Notes under the pieces: generated by a model
The model's database searches: none
What the model was told of the DNA's origin: nothing
What the model saw: only the letters and a program-made list of their open reading frames with translations
Assembly: GCF_030816965.1 (NCBI RefSeq)
Contig: NZ_JAUSYQ010000002.1
Location: 248,001 to 312,000 of the forward strand
DNA from: Streptomyces canus
Lineage (GTDB): Bacteria; Actinomycetota; Actinomycetes; Streptomycetales; Streptomycetaceae
Length of the DNA: 64,000 nucleotides
Reading direction: 5' to 3'
Shown here: positions 34,341 through 42,984 of the stretch, one piece after another
Layout: each line of letters starts with the position of its first letter
How positions within the stretch are numbered: the stretch's first letter is position 1
Translations under genes and position numbers: made by a program

Positions 34341-34758
34341 CAGTGCGTCCACTGCCCGGTCAGTCCACAGGATGTGACAATGCCTCGCTCTTTTGGTCGG
34401 GCTGGGCCGTCTCTGGGCCAAATCGCCAGGGCATGGTGGACGACGTCATCGACTTGATCCACCAGGCCGACCAGCCGGGCACCAGCGGCGTTCGGCCACG
34501 ACTTCCTCGAATGCGGGATCGTCATCGCATCCTGCCGGACTGCGCACGGATGTCAGTACGGATCAGTGCACGCTTGCCCGTTACGCCGCCATACACCCGC
34601 GGGGGAAAACCACGAGAGGGAGGAACCCCGACCGACGCGCGGCTGCGGTTCCTCAAGGTGGTGAGTATCTGTCAGCAGGTGGAGTCGCCCACGCCGTGGA
34701 CAGCTCGTCTACGCGTCGGCGGACCGCACTCCATCGCGATCACCGTGGATCAGTCGGG

Positions 34759-34935
34759 TCAGCGCTGCAGGGTGAGCAGGCCCGGCCGGTACGGCAGGCT
34801 CATGTAGCCGGAGTTCGGCGAGATGTCTTTGAGGAGGCCCTGATAGAGGAACTGCAGGTTGCAGGGATCGATGGTCATGGTCTGGTCGGGGTTGTTGCGG
34901 ACCAGGTCACCGTGGCTGACGCCCTGGGCCCAGGT
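34759..34935 (-). pseudogene. alpha-L-arabinofuranosidase C-terminal fragment
   Basis: The minus strand encodes [20 protein letters not shown] and then [21 protein letters not shown] and a stop. This is the conserved C-terminus of secreted GH62-type arabinofuranosidases (SHGE.iR..[18 protein letters not shown]). Only about 58 residues survive. The upstream side is replaced by the XRE/integrase remnant, so an integration or deletion cut the gene. Confidence 0.7.
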
Positions 34936-34969
34936 GGAATTGCTGGGCAAGCGGCGCGCACCTGCCGCC

Positions 34970-35062
34970 TCGGCCCTTCGCCGACCTGCCCGACGCCGGC
35001 CAGCAGCGGGACCAGTTCCGTGGTCTGGAACATGCCCTTCTCAGCCATCCGGATCCGCGTCG
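34970..35062 (-). pseudogene. XRE-type helix-turn-helix fragment
   Basis: [20 protein letters not shown] is the first part of the small Cro/CI-type regulators that normally follow this class of Streptomyces tyrosine recombinase. The rest of the ~65-residue protein is lost at the junction with the arabinofuranosidase scrap. Confidence 0.55.
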
Positions 35063-36093
35063 CACGACGATCCGGCGCCCTGGCGCGGAATGACCGCTGC
35101 TTCTCTGGATAACCGAACTCGATCAGATGGGTCACGTAGCTGTGCCGCAGCGAGTGCAGGTCCAGCTCCGCCGGCAGGTCGGCGGACCTGTGCGCTGTCT
35201 CGAAGGCCTCGTTCAGCCGTCGCAGAGACATCCGGTCGCGCCGCTCGGTGATCCAGAACGCCGGGTGCTTGCCCGGCACGAAAGCGGGGCGCACCTCGCT
35301 CACGTACTGGTCGAGAACGCCGACGATCCAGTCCATTTCCGGGACGGTCAGAACGCTGCGGCGCTTGGGAGTTCCGCCCTTGGAGGCCTTGCCGTAACGG
35401 ACGAAGATCGCTCCGAAACGGCCGTAGTCGGCGACCTTGAGATTCCGGCGCAGGTCGCACAGGTCCAGGCCGCATGCTTCCTGGCGCCGCAAGCCGAAGG
35501 CGTAGACCGTCTTCAAGACCATGGCGTCGCGTAGGGCCGCGAGCGAGCCCTTGCGCCGTCGTGCGCGGATCTCCTCGACACGGCCGTCGGCGGCGTCGAA
35601 AAGGGTCTGGACTTCGTCGTAGGTGAGCGGACGACGTTCGGCGGATCCCTCGTACTCGCTGGTGTGGCTGACCGTGTTCCACTCGTGCAGGAGCTGGACC
35701 GGAGCCCGCCCGAATCGCTCGTTGCATGTGGACGGCCAGCCGAAGCGGGTGTCGGTGATGTAGTCGGAGAACAGCCGTAGGTCGTTTTGGTAGTTCCGTG
35801 CGGTCGACACCGCCAGCGGCCTGCCAGGGCGCCGGGTACGAAGGTCGTCGAAGAAGGCCTCCACCTCGGCGGGGTCCCATTGCCACGGGTACTCATTGGT
35901 GAAGCGGGCCGGCCGACGGATCAGCGCGATCCGGGGGCGGATCGTCGACTCCCAGTTCAAGAAACGCGTGCGCTGCTGCAGTGCCCAGCCCTCCAGCATG
36001 GCTTCCAGAACCGGCGGGTTCGGGGTCCAGGTGCACGACTCCGTCGGCAAGGACCAGATGCGCAGCTCCTGGCATATCAACGACAGCACTCAC
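35063..36093 (-). pseudogene. tyrosine recombinase (integrase), inactivated
   Basis: The body is well preserved: RFTNEYPWQWDPAEVEAFFD in the core-binding domain, VYAFGLRRQEACGLDLCDL with the first catalytic Arg, and LDLHSLRHSYVTHLIEFGYP with the H-x-L-R-H box. The frame breaks after FGYPEKQ, so the final His/Trp region and the catalytic Tyr are missing. At the 5' end the true start (MSAVVDMPGAAHLVLADGVV, near 36093) is in another frame, with a frameshift near 36010. It is the remnant of an integrated element or standalone integrase. Confidence 0.8.
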
Positions 36094-36535
36094 GATGCAT
36101 CTGACGCATCATCGTTGAGTCGTTATCGGGTGCCTGGTCAGCGCATCCCAACCAGCCACCAACCTGGCGTCAGCATGAGCACCACCTGCAGCTCAGCGAG
36201 TCGGCCCAGCGCGACATGTGTTGCATTCAATGCAATACGGCAGCCTGACGGCGGCAGCGACGGCGTCCACGTCAAGTCCCGTGCCACGTACAGCGGTTAC
36301 GACGTGGCCTTCATCCGGGTCCGGTGAGCCGAACTGCCGGGGTCCTCGGCAAGCCGGCTTCTCATACGGCGGCCTTCCCAGGACTCCGGCACCGGCGACT
36401 GCTTCAGCGGGCACACAGAGAAGTCGTACGACAGTCCGCGGCCGGGCTCCAGATCGGTATACCGGGCAGCCTGCACATGGGCCAGGCATCCCAAAAACGT
36501 GGTCAGTGGGCGGCGTTGCGGGGAAAATGGCCGCC
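36094..36535. other. intergenic stretch without a recognisable gene
   Basis: I find no homology, ribosome site or strong hairpin between the integrase 5' end and the DUF574 gene. If the integrase used a nearby attachment site it would be expected here, but none is identifiable by eye. Confidence 0.4.
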
Positions 36536-37354
36536 ATGACGTACGAAGGCTCCTCCATCGACCCGTCCAAGCCCAGCATCGCCCGCGTGTACGACTACCT
36601 GCTGGGCGGCAAGGACAACTACGCCGTGGACCGAGAGATCGGCGACGTGTTCAAGCGCGACCTGCCCGGCTCGGTGGCCATCGCCTTCGCCAACCGTGCA
36701 GCCCTGACCCGCGCGGTCGGGGAGATCGTGAAAACCACCGGCATCCGGCAGTTCATCGATCTGGGCAGCGGCCTTCCGACCGCCGACAACGTCCACCAGG
36801 TCGCGCAACGGCACGCACCCGAGAGCCGGGTGGTCTACGTCGACGTCGATCCTCAAGTCCTCGTCCACGGTCGGGCGCTGCTGGAGAAGGATGAGCGGAC
36901 CCGGGTCGTCGCGGTCGATGTACGCGACCCCGAAGGTGTCCGCACCCACCCCGACACCCGTGACATGATCGACTTCACGCGTCCCGTCGCCGTCATGTTC
37001 AGCGCGATCCTCCACCACGTCAACGACGACGAGGACCCGGCCGGCATCGTCCGCTACTGGCGCGACAATGTGCCTTCCGGAAGCTATTTCTTCATCAGCC
37101 ACTTCCGCTCCGGGAACAACCCGCAGACGCGGGAGGCCGAGAAGGTCCTCCAGCAGACGTTCGGCCGCGGCCGGTGGCGCACCGACGCGGAGATCGCCTC
37201 CATCATCGAGGGCCTGGAGATCCTCGACCCCGGTATCGTCCCCGCACCCCTGTGGCGCCCCGACCAGATCGAAACACCCTGGAACAACAGCGGGGAACGG
37301 CAACTCACGGTCTGGGAACACCTCATCGTCGCCGCCCTCGCCCGCAAGCCCTGA
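36536..37354 (+). CDS. DUF574-type SAM-dependent methyltransferase
   Basis: The 272-residue protein starts at ATG 36536; GGGGAAA lies ~10 nt upstream, and ATG 36527 is possible. The family start SKPSIARVYDYLLGGKDNYA is exact. The SAM motif is FIDLGSGLPTADNVHQVAQ and the following acidic strand VVYVDVDPQVL. This family is greatly expanded in Streptomyces, often near XRE/DUF397 regulators, and its methyl acceptors are unknown. It is monocistronic. Confidence 0.9.
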   Translation: MTYEGSSIDPSKPSIARVYDYLLGGKDNYAVDREIGDVFKRDLPGSVAIAFANRAALTRAVGEIVKTTGIRQFIDLGSGLPTADNVHQVAQRHAPESRVVYVDVDPQVLVHGRALLEKDERTRVVAVDVRDPEGVRTHPDTRDMIDFTRPVAVMFSAILHHVNDDEDPAGIVRYWRDNVPSGSYFFISHFRSGNNPQTREAEKVLQQTFGRGRWRTDAEIASIIEGLEILDPGIVPAPLWRPDQIETPWNNSGERQLTVWEHLIVAALARKP

Positions 37355-37554
37355 CCGTCCGGTCGACGCCCTCCCGACAGCCACCGGACAGCGCACCCAC
37401 GATTTCCCCGACTCCCACCACGACAGCGCCGGCCCCGGCGCCCGCATCCGGCTGCGGCCCGTCACTCGTCGGCGAGCAGCAGATGCGGGACCTCGCGCGT
37501 CGCGCCCCCAACGTCATTCGACGAGTGACCGCGCCGCAAGGCCTCGGCCGGCGT

Positions 37555-38226
37555 TCAGCGCTCCACGCGGCGTGCCAACAGCACCGAGTCCTCGGCCTCG
37601 ACCGGCCCGGTGTCCCGTTTGAGCGTGCGGGTGCGCTGCTCCACGACGACGGGCTCGAAGCCGTCCGGCAAGCCGGGCAGGAGTTCCGCGGCCAGGAACA
37701 TCGCCTTGTGGTGGCTCTCGGAGAGCTGCGTGAACTCGTGGGACGGCGCATGCCCGACCACCAGGAGCGACCCGCCAGGAGCGACGGCTGCCGCGAGCCG
37801 GCGAGTCACCTCGACCATGCCGCCGTCGGGGGCGTGCAGATAGTGGCTGGTGACCAGGTCGTACGAGCGGTCGCCGGCATCGAAGGTCCTGGCGTCCACC
37901 CGCCACCAGTCGACACGGTCGGCCACGCCGGCCTCGTCGGCGTGGCGGGCGGCGCGGGCCAGGCCCTCGGCCGAGAAGTCGGCGCCGGTCACGCGCCAGC
38001 CCTGACCGGCCAGCCAGACGACGTCACCCCCCTCGCCGCATCCGACGTCCAGCGCCGTGCCAGGGGTGAGCTCACCAGCGGTAGCGACGAGCTGCGGATT
38101 GGGCTCGCCGCTCCAGAACCGCTCCTGCCCCGCGTACCGCTCGTCCCAACCCGCCGGCTCGAACATCGCGGCGACCGACTTCTCGTCGTGCTCGCCGCTT
38201 CCGCCGTGCTCGTGGTGACCTGACAC
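37555..38226 (-). CDS. class I SAM-dependent methyltransferase
   Basis: The 223-residue protein starts at GTG 38226, 7 nt after GGGAGG. The N-terminus is His/Gly-rich (SGHHEHGGSGEHDEK), followed by WDERYAGQERFWSGEPNPQL, a TehB/thiopurine-type start. The SAM loop ALDVGCGEGGDVVWLA and the acidic ADFS are clear. Similar proteins methylate small thiols or metalloids, but the substrate is not readable. The upstream 38227-38490 has no supportable gene. Confidence 0.88.
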   Translation of the reverse strand: MSGHHEHGGSGEHDEKSVAAMFEPAGWDERYAGQERFWSGEPNPQLVATAGELTPGTALDVGCGEGGDVVWLAGQGWRVTGADFSAEGLARAARHADEAGVADRVDWWRVDARTFDAGDRSYDLVTSHYLHAPDGGMVEVTRRLAAAVAPGGSLLVVGHAPSHEFTQLSESHHKAMFLAAELLPGLPDGFEPVVVEQRTRTLKRDTGPVEAEDSVLLARRVER

Positions 38227-38490
38227 CGGATGCCTCCCGTTGCTCGTGATGCTGTGCCGCGTCGCCCCGCCGATCATCCATCCCTGATCGGCGTGCGGGA
38301 CGCGTTGTCGATGGTGCTCGGACCCGTGCTGATGCGCACACAAAGTTGCCGGACCGGCAAACAGCACGGCTCGCCACCTTCGTCTCGCAGGCGAAGCTGG
38401 AGTACACCGAGGCGGGCAAGCACATGGAACCCCCCAGGTTCGAGGCCGACACAGCGCTCTGGTTCTTCCCCCGGCATGCCGGCCGGGCGG

Positions 38491-38799
38491 TCACCTCACC
38501 AGCCGGAAGGTCAACGGTCTGCCGGGCGCCGTTGCCGGCGATGGGGCCTCGTCCTCGCCAGGCACCTGCCGGCCGGTGCCCGCCACAGTCACGACATGGC
38601 CAGGATCGGTGCACAGGAGAGCCGCGAGAGCGTCGTCTGCCGCGTCTTGCCCGACACGAATGCACGCGGCCCGCCTGCCGGTCGCGAGATAGGCGAAGAC
38701 GTCCTTACGGGCGGCTACCAGCCGGCGGATCGCCTGGACGGCCTGGGTGACCGCGGAGGGGTTCACCCCGTAGATCACGACCGGGCCGCGGGCCCGAAC
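38491..38799 (-). pseudogene. unidentified coding fragment fused to an IS5 scrap
   Basis: About 103 residues with strong coding bias (VVIYGVNPSAVTQAVQAIRR, DVFAYLATGRRAACIRVGQD, ALLCTDPGHVVTVAGTG) end in a stop at 38491. No start codon lies at the junction with the upstream transposase-like sequence, so the piece lacks its own beginning. I do not recognise the protein. Confidence 0.4.
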
Positions 38800-39055
38800 C
38801 TGGAAGCGCAGGACGAGCCGTGTGCCAATGAACCGGTCGCTGAGGGCCAACCGGAGATCCGGCCACGCCCCGCTGTACGGAGGCGGTCACGTCCCCACCG
38901 GTCGCGCAGGCGTCCCTCCTCGAGGCCGTCCATGCCTGGGCCAACTCGCCGACCAGCGCACCGAGTCGACGGCCCGACAGGCCGGTGAGGACAGGTGGGG
39001 CAAGGGCGTGCGAGCCAGGGAATCCGTCACAACAGACCCGCACGGCCTTCCTCAC
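38800..39055 (-). mobile_element. IS5-like transposase N-terminal scrap
   Basis: From GTG 39055 the frame reads VLTGLSGRRLGALVGELAQA, then after a shift near 38880 GAWPDLRLALSDRFIGTRLV and LRFQ. This is the pattern of the N-terminal helix-turn-helix of IS5-type transposases (LTGLS...L..LV.EL... followed by R..LVFTDRLL.TLV.LR). The catalytic core is absent. Confidence 0.5.
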
Positions 39056-39056
39056 A

Positions 39057-39761
39057 TCACGGCCGCTCCTGCGCCCGGCCGGTCCCGGACTGTTCCTGCC
39101 AGCCCGCTGTCGCGGCGGCGCGCTCCTGCCACTGCCTCACCCCTGGACCGTTCGGATCCGCTCGGCGGCAGAACTGCTCCAGGTCGGCGCACCTGGCCAG
39201 CATGGCGGCCCGGCGAACCGGCCACGCGGGCACGGCCCCGCCGTAGGCCTTGAAGAAGTGGTCGAGTTCCTGGCGGTGCTCGGCGTGGTGCATCCGCACG
39301 ATCCACTCGCACCAGGCCAGATCCTCGACCGCGTCACCAAGGTGTGCGAACTCCCAGTCGACCACGGCGGTGACCCGGAAGGACACCGGGTCCAGGAGCA
39401 GGTTGTTGGGCCCGAAGTCCCCGTGGACGAGCACCTTGCCGGCATCGTGCGCACCCGCCCCGAGAACGCTCGGCGCGGTCTCATGGATGCGACGCAAAAG
39501 CACCCCGCAGGCTTTCAGGACCTGCGCCGCGTGACCCGCCTCCACCAGTTCCTGGCCCGGCGCACCGGCCACGAACCCGAGCGTGAGAACCCCGTCGCTC
39601 ACGCCACGCACCGGAGGTACAGGCAGCTTCCCCTGCAACCGGGTCAACAACGCGTACTCCCGCGCCCGTCTGATCCCCGCATCGGGACCTTCGTAGGTCT
39701 TCTCCACCACCGATCCGTCGCCGACGGTGTGGTTGGTATAGCCGTGCTTCAACGGGCGCAT
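39057..39761 (-). CDS. aminoglycoside-phosphotransferase-like kinase
   Basis: The 234-residue protein starts at ATG 39761, 10 nt after GGAGGA; a GTG at 39779 is the alternative. The APH/choline-kinase motifs are VLVHGDFGPNNLLLDP (catalytic Asp, metal Asn) and AVVDWEFAHLGDAVEDLAW (metal Asp). The protein is shorter than true aminoglycoside phosphotransferases and has a reduced N-lobe (SVVEKTYEGPDAGIRRAREY). The substrate is unknown; small-molecule or antibiotic phosphorylation is possible. Confidence 0.85.
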   Translation of the reverse strand: MRPLKHGYTNHTVGDGSVVEKTYEGPDAGIRRAREYALLTRLQGKLPVPPVRGVSDGVLTLGFVAGAPGQELVEAGHAAQVLKACGVLLRRIHETAPSVLGAGAHDAGKVLVHGDFGPNNLLLDPVSFRVTAVVDWEFAHLGDAVEDLAWCEWIVRMHHAEHRQELDHFFKAYGGAVPAWPVRRAAMLARCADLEQFCRRADPNGPGVRQWQERAAATAGWQEQSGTGRAQERP

Positions 39762-39964
39762 CCACCGATCATCCTCCACGGCACCGCACTGGGCCCTACA
39801 CCAACCCTGGCCTCATTCGCGCACCACGTCGTCATGGCCATCGGCCCTTCCCTCGATGGTCGGAGAGCAAGGGCGTGAGGCCGCGGGTGCTGCGCCCGCT
39901 GCCGGAGACGCGCATCAACCCGCAAGCGCGGTTCGGTCACCGGGCCTCTGGAGGACGGCGCGCG

Positions 39965-40534
39965 TCAGCGCACGCCTGCCGTATCGAGCAGGGTTGTCAC
40001 CGTGGGCGCGATGAGCCCGGTCAGGTTGTCGGCCTGGATTCCCGCGCGGGCGCTGGCGCCGTCGAAGACCAGGATGAGCTGGCGGGCCAGCAGGTCGGGA
40101 TCGCTCGCGCCGCCCTGTTCGGCCTCGGAACGGAAAAAGTCCGTGAGGTTCGCTTTGATCCGGTGGGCCACCCGGCTCGCGGGGTGGGTCTGATTCTTGA
40201 GCTCGATCTGCACAGCCAGGTACCGGCAGCCCCGGAACTCGGGGGCACCGGCCTGCGACTCCACCCGCTCGAAGACGTGCAGGATCCGCTCGCGCGGTGA
40301 GCGGCCATCGTCCGTCGGCGGCAGGAGCGCGGCCACGTAGTCAGCGGCGCGTTCCTCCAAGCTCGCCGCCAGCAGTTCGTCCTTGCTCTCGAACAGCTGG
40401 TACATGGAACGCTTGGACACCCCCGCCGCCTTGCACAGCGCCTCGACGCCGATGCCGACACCTTCTCGGTAGGTGAGCGTGGCCGCTGCCTCCAGCAGCC
40501 GCTCTCTGGGGCTTGGCTTCACTTTGGTCGTCAT
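39965..40534 (-). CDS. TetR-family regulator
   Basis: The 189-residue protein has the N-terminal helix-turn-helix ERLLEAAATLTYREGVGIGV, EALCKAAGVSKRSMYQLFES and a ligand domain with EFRGCRYLAVQIELKNQTHP. A 16-bp perfect palindrome lies 32 nt upstream of its start, pointing to autoregulation. A broken DUF3533 membrane protein gene lies upstream on the same strand and was probably its efflux target. Confidence 0.9.
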   Translation of the reverse strand: MTTKVKPSPRERLLEAAATLTYREGVGIGVEALCKAAGVSKRSMYQLFESKDELLAASLEERAADYVAALLPPTDDGRSPRERILHVFERVESQAGAPEFRGCRYLAVQIELKNQTHPASRVAHRIKANLTDFFRSEAEQGGASDPDLLARQLILVFDGASARAGIQADNLTGLIAPTVTTLLDTAGVR

Positions 40535-40565
40535 ACCGCGAGGTTAACTCGAATCGGACAAAATA

Positions 40566-40581
40566 GAAACCGATCGGTTTC
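40566..40581. promoter_or_regulatory. TetR operator palindrome
   Basis: GAAACCGATCGGTTTC is a perfect 16-bp palindrome directly upstream of the TetR gene at 39965-40534. It has the AAACCG..CGGTTT shape common for TetR repressors of drug-efflux genes. Confidence 0.7.
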
Positions 40582-40693
40582 CACGGGGTGTCCGGGTGGC
40601 GCCCGGCGATCGCGCGCACCTGAAGACCACTCAGAGGCTCGGCACGATCTCGGAGAAGATCCGCGTCGAGCCGTGACGCCTTGTACGCGCCCG

Positions 40694-41375
40694 CTACGCC
40701 GGGGCGGTGGTCTTCTCGGGCTTCCTCCCGGCGATGCGGTGCAGTCCCTTGCGGTCGTACCAGCCGGTCACGCCGAAGCCGAACAGCGCGGCCGCCGCCA
40801 GGCCGACGGCCATCATCACCCAGCCCTGGGCCAGACCCGCGTCACCCTGGGCGTCGTAGTAGAGGATCGAGCGGATGCCGCCGGTGATTGGCCGCAGCGG
40901 CTCGAACTCCGCCAGGAAGCGGTAGAAGCCGGGCAACGCCCGAAGCGGCGTGGTGGCACCGGCCGTCGGCACCGCCATCCCGATGCAGACCAGCGTGACC
41001 ACCAGCATGCCCGGCGTTCCGAACACGGCGAGCAAAGTGAGGGCACCCATCCCGGAGACGGCGATGGCACACACCGAGTACAGCCCCAGCAGCGGCAGGT
41101 GGGAGGCATCCATGCCCATGAGGCCGGCCGCGCCCGGCATGACCAGGCTCCCCGTCAGCAGGGACAGTCCGGCCATGAGGGTGCCGGCGATGGCGAGGTC
41201 TGCACCCGGGCGGCCCGTATCAGGGGGCGATGCAGGCGCAGCGGGCATATGTCGTTGTGGGTGTAGCCGATAGCGTGATCGACCTGGCCGCTGATGACGT
41301 GCGCGGAGAGCATGCCGCAGACCACCAGGACGAGCGCGCAGGAGAACGCCGTCAGGCCCAGGCCGCACACCACGG
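40694..41375 (-). pseudogene. DUF3533-type membrane protein, truncated
   Basis: The minus strand keeps the C-terminal membrane half: GADLAIAGTLMAGLSLLTGS, IGMAVPTAGATTPLRALPGF, YRFLAEFEPLRPITGGIRSI and GVTGWYDRKGLHRIAGRK. In another frame upstream is VCGLGLTAFSCALVLVVCGM. The N-terminal ~170 residues (first membrane helix and exported domain) are lost and a frameshift lies near 41220. Family members are ABC-2-like or YhgE/Pip-like membrane proteins linked to TetR genes. Confidence 0.7.
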
Positions 41376-41457
41376 ACTACGGCCAACAGCGCATCAGTAT
41401 CGGCAAGTTCCCCGAACATCAGCCTGCCGAGCCGCAGTCAGGATTGCTGTGACCTGG

Positions 41458-41973
41458 TCACCGCGTGGCCTCGGCACTGGACCGGTCGGGGAGGAGGGCG
41501 AGGAGTTGTTTCGTGTGGCCGGGGAGTTCTGCCTCCGCCAGGCCAGTGACGATGTCGCGCAGCGACATAGGCTGATCGACCAGGAGGGTGTCGTGGGACA
41601 GGAGCCGTGCGGGCACTGGGGTACTGAGCTCGGCGTCGCTGAGCGCCGCACCTCCGGCGAGTGCGCACAGGGCGGCTGCCTGGCCGCTGATGCGGTCCCG
41701 GAGCCCGGCGTTGTCGCCTGCGTGCGCGATGGTTTGCTCGATGGTCCAGGTGTCGAGGGCGATCCGGTTGTCGTACGTCGTGTTGGCCCCCGCTGCGATA
41801 CCCGCGACGGAGGCGATGGTGGCGGCGCTGATGAGAGAGACGTGCGCAAGGATCTGGTCGGCGTTCCACTCGCCTTCTGGCGGGGCGGGGTCGGGGTCAT
41901 CGGCGTCGGCCACTGTGGCGGCTGCGTCGAGCAGTGCGCGGTAGGCGTCCTGGAGCGGGGCAGTGTCCAGCAT
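41458..41973 (-). CDS. DinB-like four-helix protein
   Basis: The 171-residue protein is read from ATG 41973, 8 nt after GAGAGG; GTG 41982 is possible. PPEGEWNADQILAHVSLISA is the DinB/mycothiol-dependent maleylpyruvate isomerase-like N-terminal helix pattern, with a His that in this superfamily ligates a metal. It lies 58 nt after the ArsR-SRPBCC fusion on the same strand, so the two are probably one operon. The biochemical role is unknown. Confidence 0.7.
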   Translation of the reverse strand: MLDTAPLQDAYRALLDAAATVADADDPDPAPPEGEWNADQILAHVSLISAATIASVAGIAAGANTTYDNRIALDTWTIEQTIAHAGDNAGLRDRISGQAAALCALAGGAALSDAELSTPVPARLLSHDTLLVDQPMSLRDIVTGLAEAELPGHTKQLLALLPDRSSAEATR

Positions 41974-42031
41974 GTCTTGCACCTCTCTGTGCGGGCGTAT
42001 GCGGGATGAGCAAGAGGCGGGGAGTCGCGGC

Positions 42032-42841
42032 TCAGGTGTGGGTGCGGGACATCTCCCAGGGCGCCTGTGGCAGGACCTCGCCGGTCTCCAGCATCGACTT
42101 GAGGTTCGCCAGCACGGCCGGCCAGCCGGCCGAGATACCGCCCAGCATCTCCTGGTTGGGGAGGTTCTCGTGGGTCACGGTGAGGCGGACGATGTCCTGA
42201 TGCGGTTCGACGAGAAAGGTGACGACAGACGGCTCTCTCGGCGATTCGGCATCGGGGGCGTCGTCAAAGGTGATGACCAGCCGGGTCGGGGGCTCGGCCT
42301 CCAGGACACGGCCCACCACGTCGATCTTGCCTGACCCGTCGGCTCGCCGGTGTTCCCAGGCCGAGCCCGGCTGCCAGTCGGAGACGTTGGCGTGTCCCCA
42401 GTAGCGCGCCGTCAGGTCGGCGTCGGTCAGGGCTTGCCACACCTGCTCCGCACTGGCGCGGATGTAGGTGACGTATACGTAGTCCGGCACCGGTGTGGGT
42501 GCGTTGGTCATGGCGTACTCCTCTGCCTGGTGCTTGATGGCGCTGATCGCTTGCAGGCGGGGTTTGTCGAAGCCGGAGATCCAGCGCTCCTCGATCTCGT
42601 GGATCGGGGCCGGGTTGAGGTAGTGCAGCCGCTCCCGGCCGCGCCGTATCACGGTGACGAGACTGGCCCGCACGAGGATGTCCAGGTGCTGCGTCACCGA
42701 CTGGCGCGCCATGCCGAGGCACTCGCACAGTTCGCGCAGAGTCTGCCCGTTGTGCTCGCGCAGCCGGTCGAGCAGGAGCCGCCGAGTGGGATCGGCCAGC
42801 GCCTTGAACACCGAGTCCATCGCTGTTGCTTCGAGGCTCAC
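42032..42841 (-). CDS. ArsR regulator fused to an AHSA1/SRPBCC domain
   Basis: The 269-residue protein runs from GTG 42841; ATG 42820 is an alternative. Residues 1-~90 are an ArsR winged helix (ALADPTRRLLLDRLREHNGQ, LRELCECLGMARQSVTQHLD). After a linker, residues ~118-265 form an SRPBCC lipid-binding-like domain (VYVTYIRASAEQVWQALTDA, LTVTHENLPNQEMLGGISAG). The fusion suggests that the ligand bound in the SRPBCC cavity controls DNA binding directly. A matching inverted repeat overlaps its promoter. Confidence 0.88.
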   Translation of the reverse strand: MSLEATAMDSVFKALADPTRRLLLDRLREHNGQTLRELCECLGMARQSVTQHLDILVRASLVTVIRRGRERLHYLNPAPIHEIEERWISGFDKPRLQAISAIKHQAEEYAMTNAPTPVPDYVYVTYIRASAEQVWQALTDADLTARYWGHANVSDWQPGSAWEHRRADGSGKIDVVGRVLEAEPPTRLVITFDDAPDAESPREPSVVTFLVEPHQDIVRLTVTHENLPNQEMLGGISAGWPAVLANLKSMLETGEVLPQAPWEMSRTHT

Positions 42842-42847
42842 ACCACC

Positions 42848-42878
42848 AATATGCAGGTATTCACCTGCCTATTGTCAA
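42848..42878 (-). promoter_or_regulatory. promoter and operator of the ArsR-SRPBCC gene
   Basis: On the minus strand TTGACA (42878-42873) is followed by an imperfect -10 (GCATAT-like) near 42849-42854. An 11-bp inverted repeat with one mismatch (plus strand AATATGCAGGT / ACCTGCCTATT, 42848-42858 and 42863-42873, core GCAGGT-N4-ACCTGC) fills the spacer, placing a dimeric repressor on the promoter. Confidence 0.6.
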
Positions 42879-42929
42879 GGGCCGACAGCGATGGGCAGGA
42901 CGTCAGGACGAGTGGCAGATAAGTTGAGC

Positions 42930-42977
42930 GGAGTGAGTCCTCACTCATTGACGGAGTGAGGACTCACTCCGTAGTCT
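42930..42977 (+). promoter_or_regulatory. double-palindrome operator and leaderless promoter of a TetR gene
   Basis: A perfect 17-bp inverted repeat, GGAGTGAGTCCTCACTC (42930-42946) and its complement (42954-42970), flanks ATTGACG. Each arm is itself a GAGTGAG-N2-CTCACTC palindrome, so two TetR dimers could bind. TTGACG (42948-42953) and TAGTCT (42972-42977) are 18 nt apart, with the second arm exactly between them. The predicted start coincides with the ATG at 42985, implying a leaderless transcript. Confidence 0.7.
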
Positions 42978-42984
42978 CGTAGTC

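Noticed and set aside
33014..34525. Large minus-strand frame antisense to the fucosidase 3' half
   Set aside because: Only the part beyond the fucosidase stop resembles LysR; the remainder is antisense shadow.
36299..36480. Possible DUF397 gene beside the DUF574 methyltransferase
   Set aside because: The context suggested one, but neither strand shows the W-x-KSSYS and C-V-E-V motifs.
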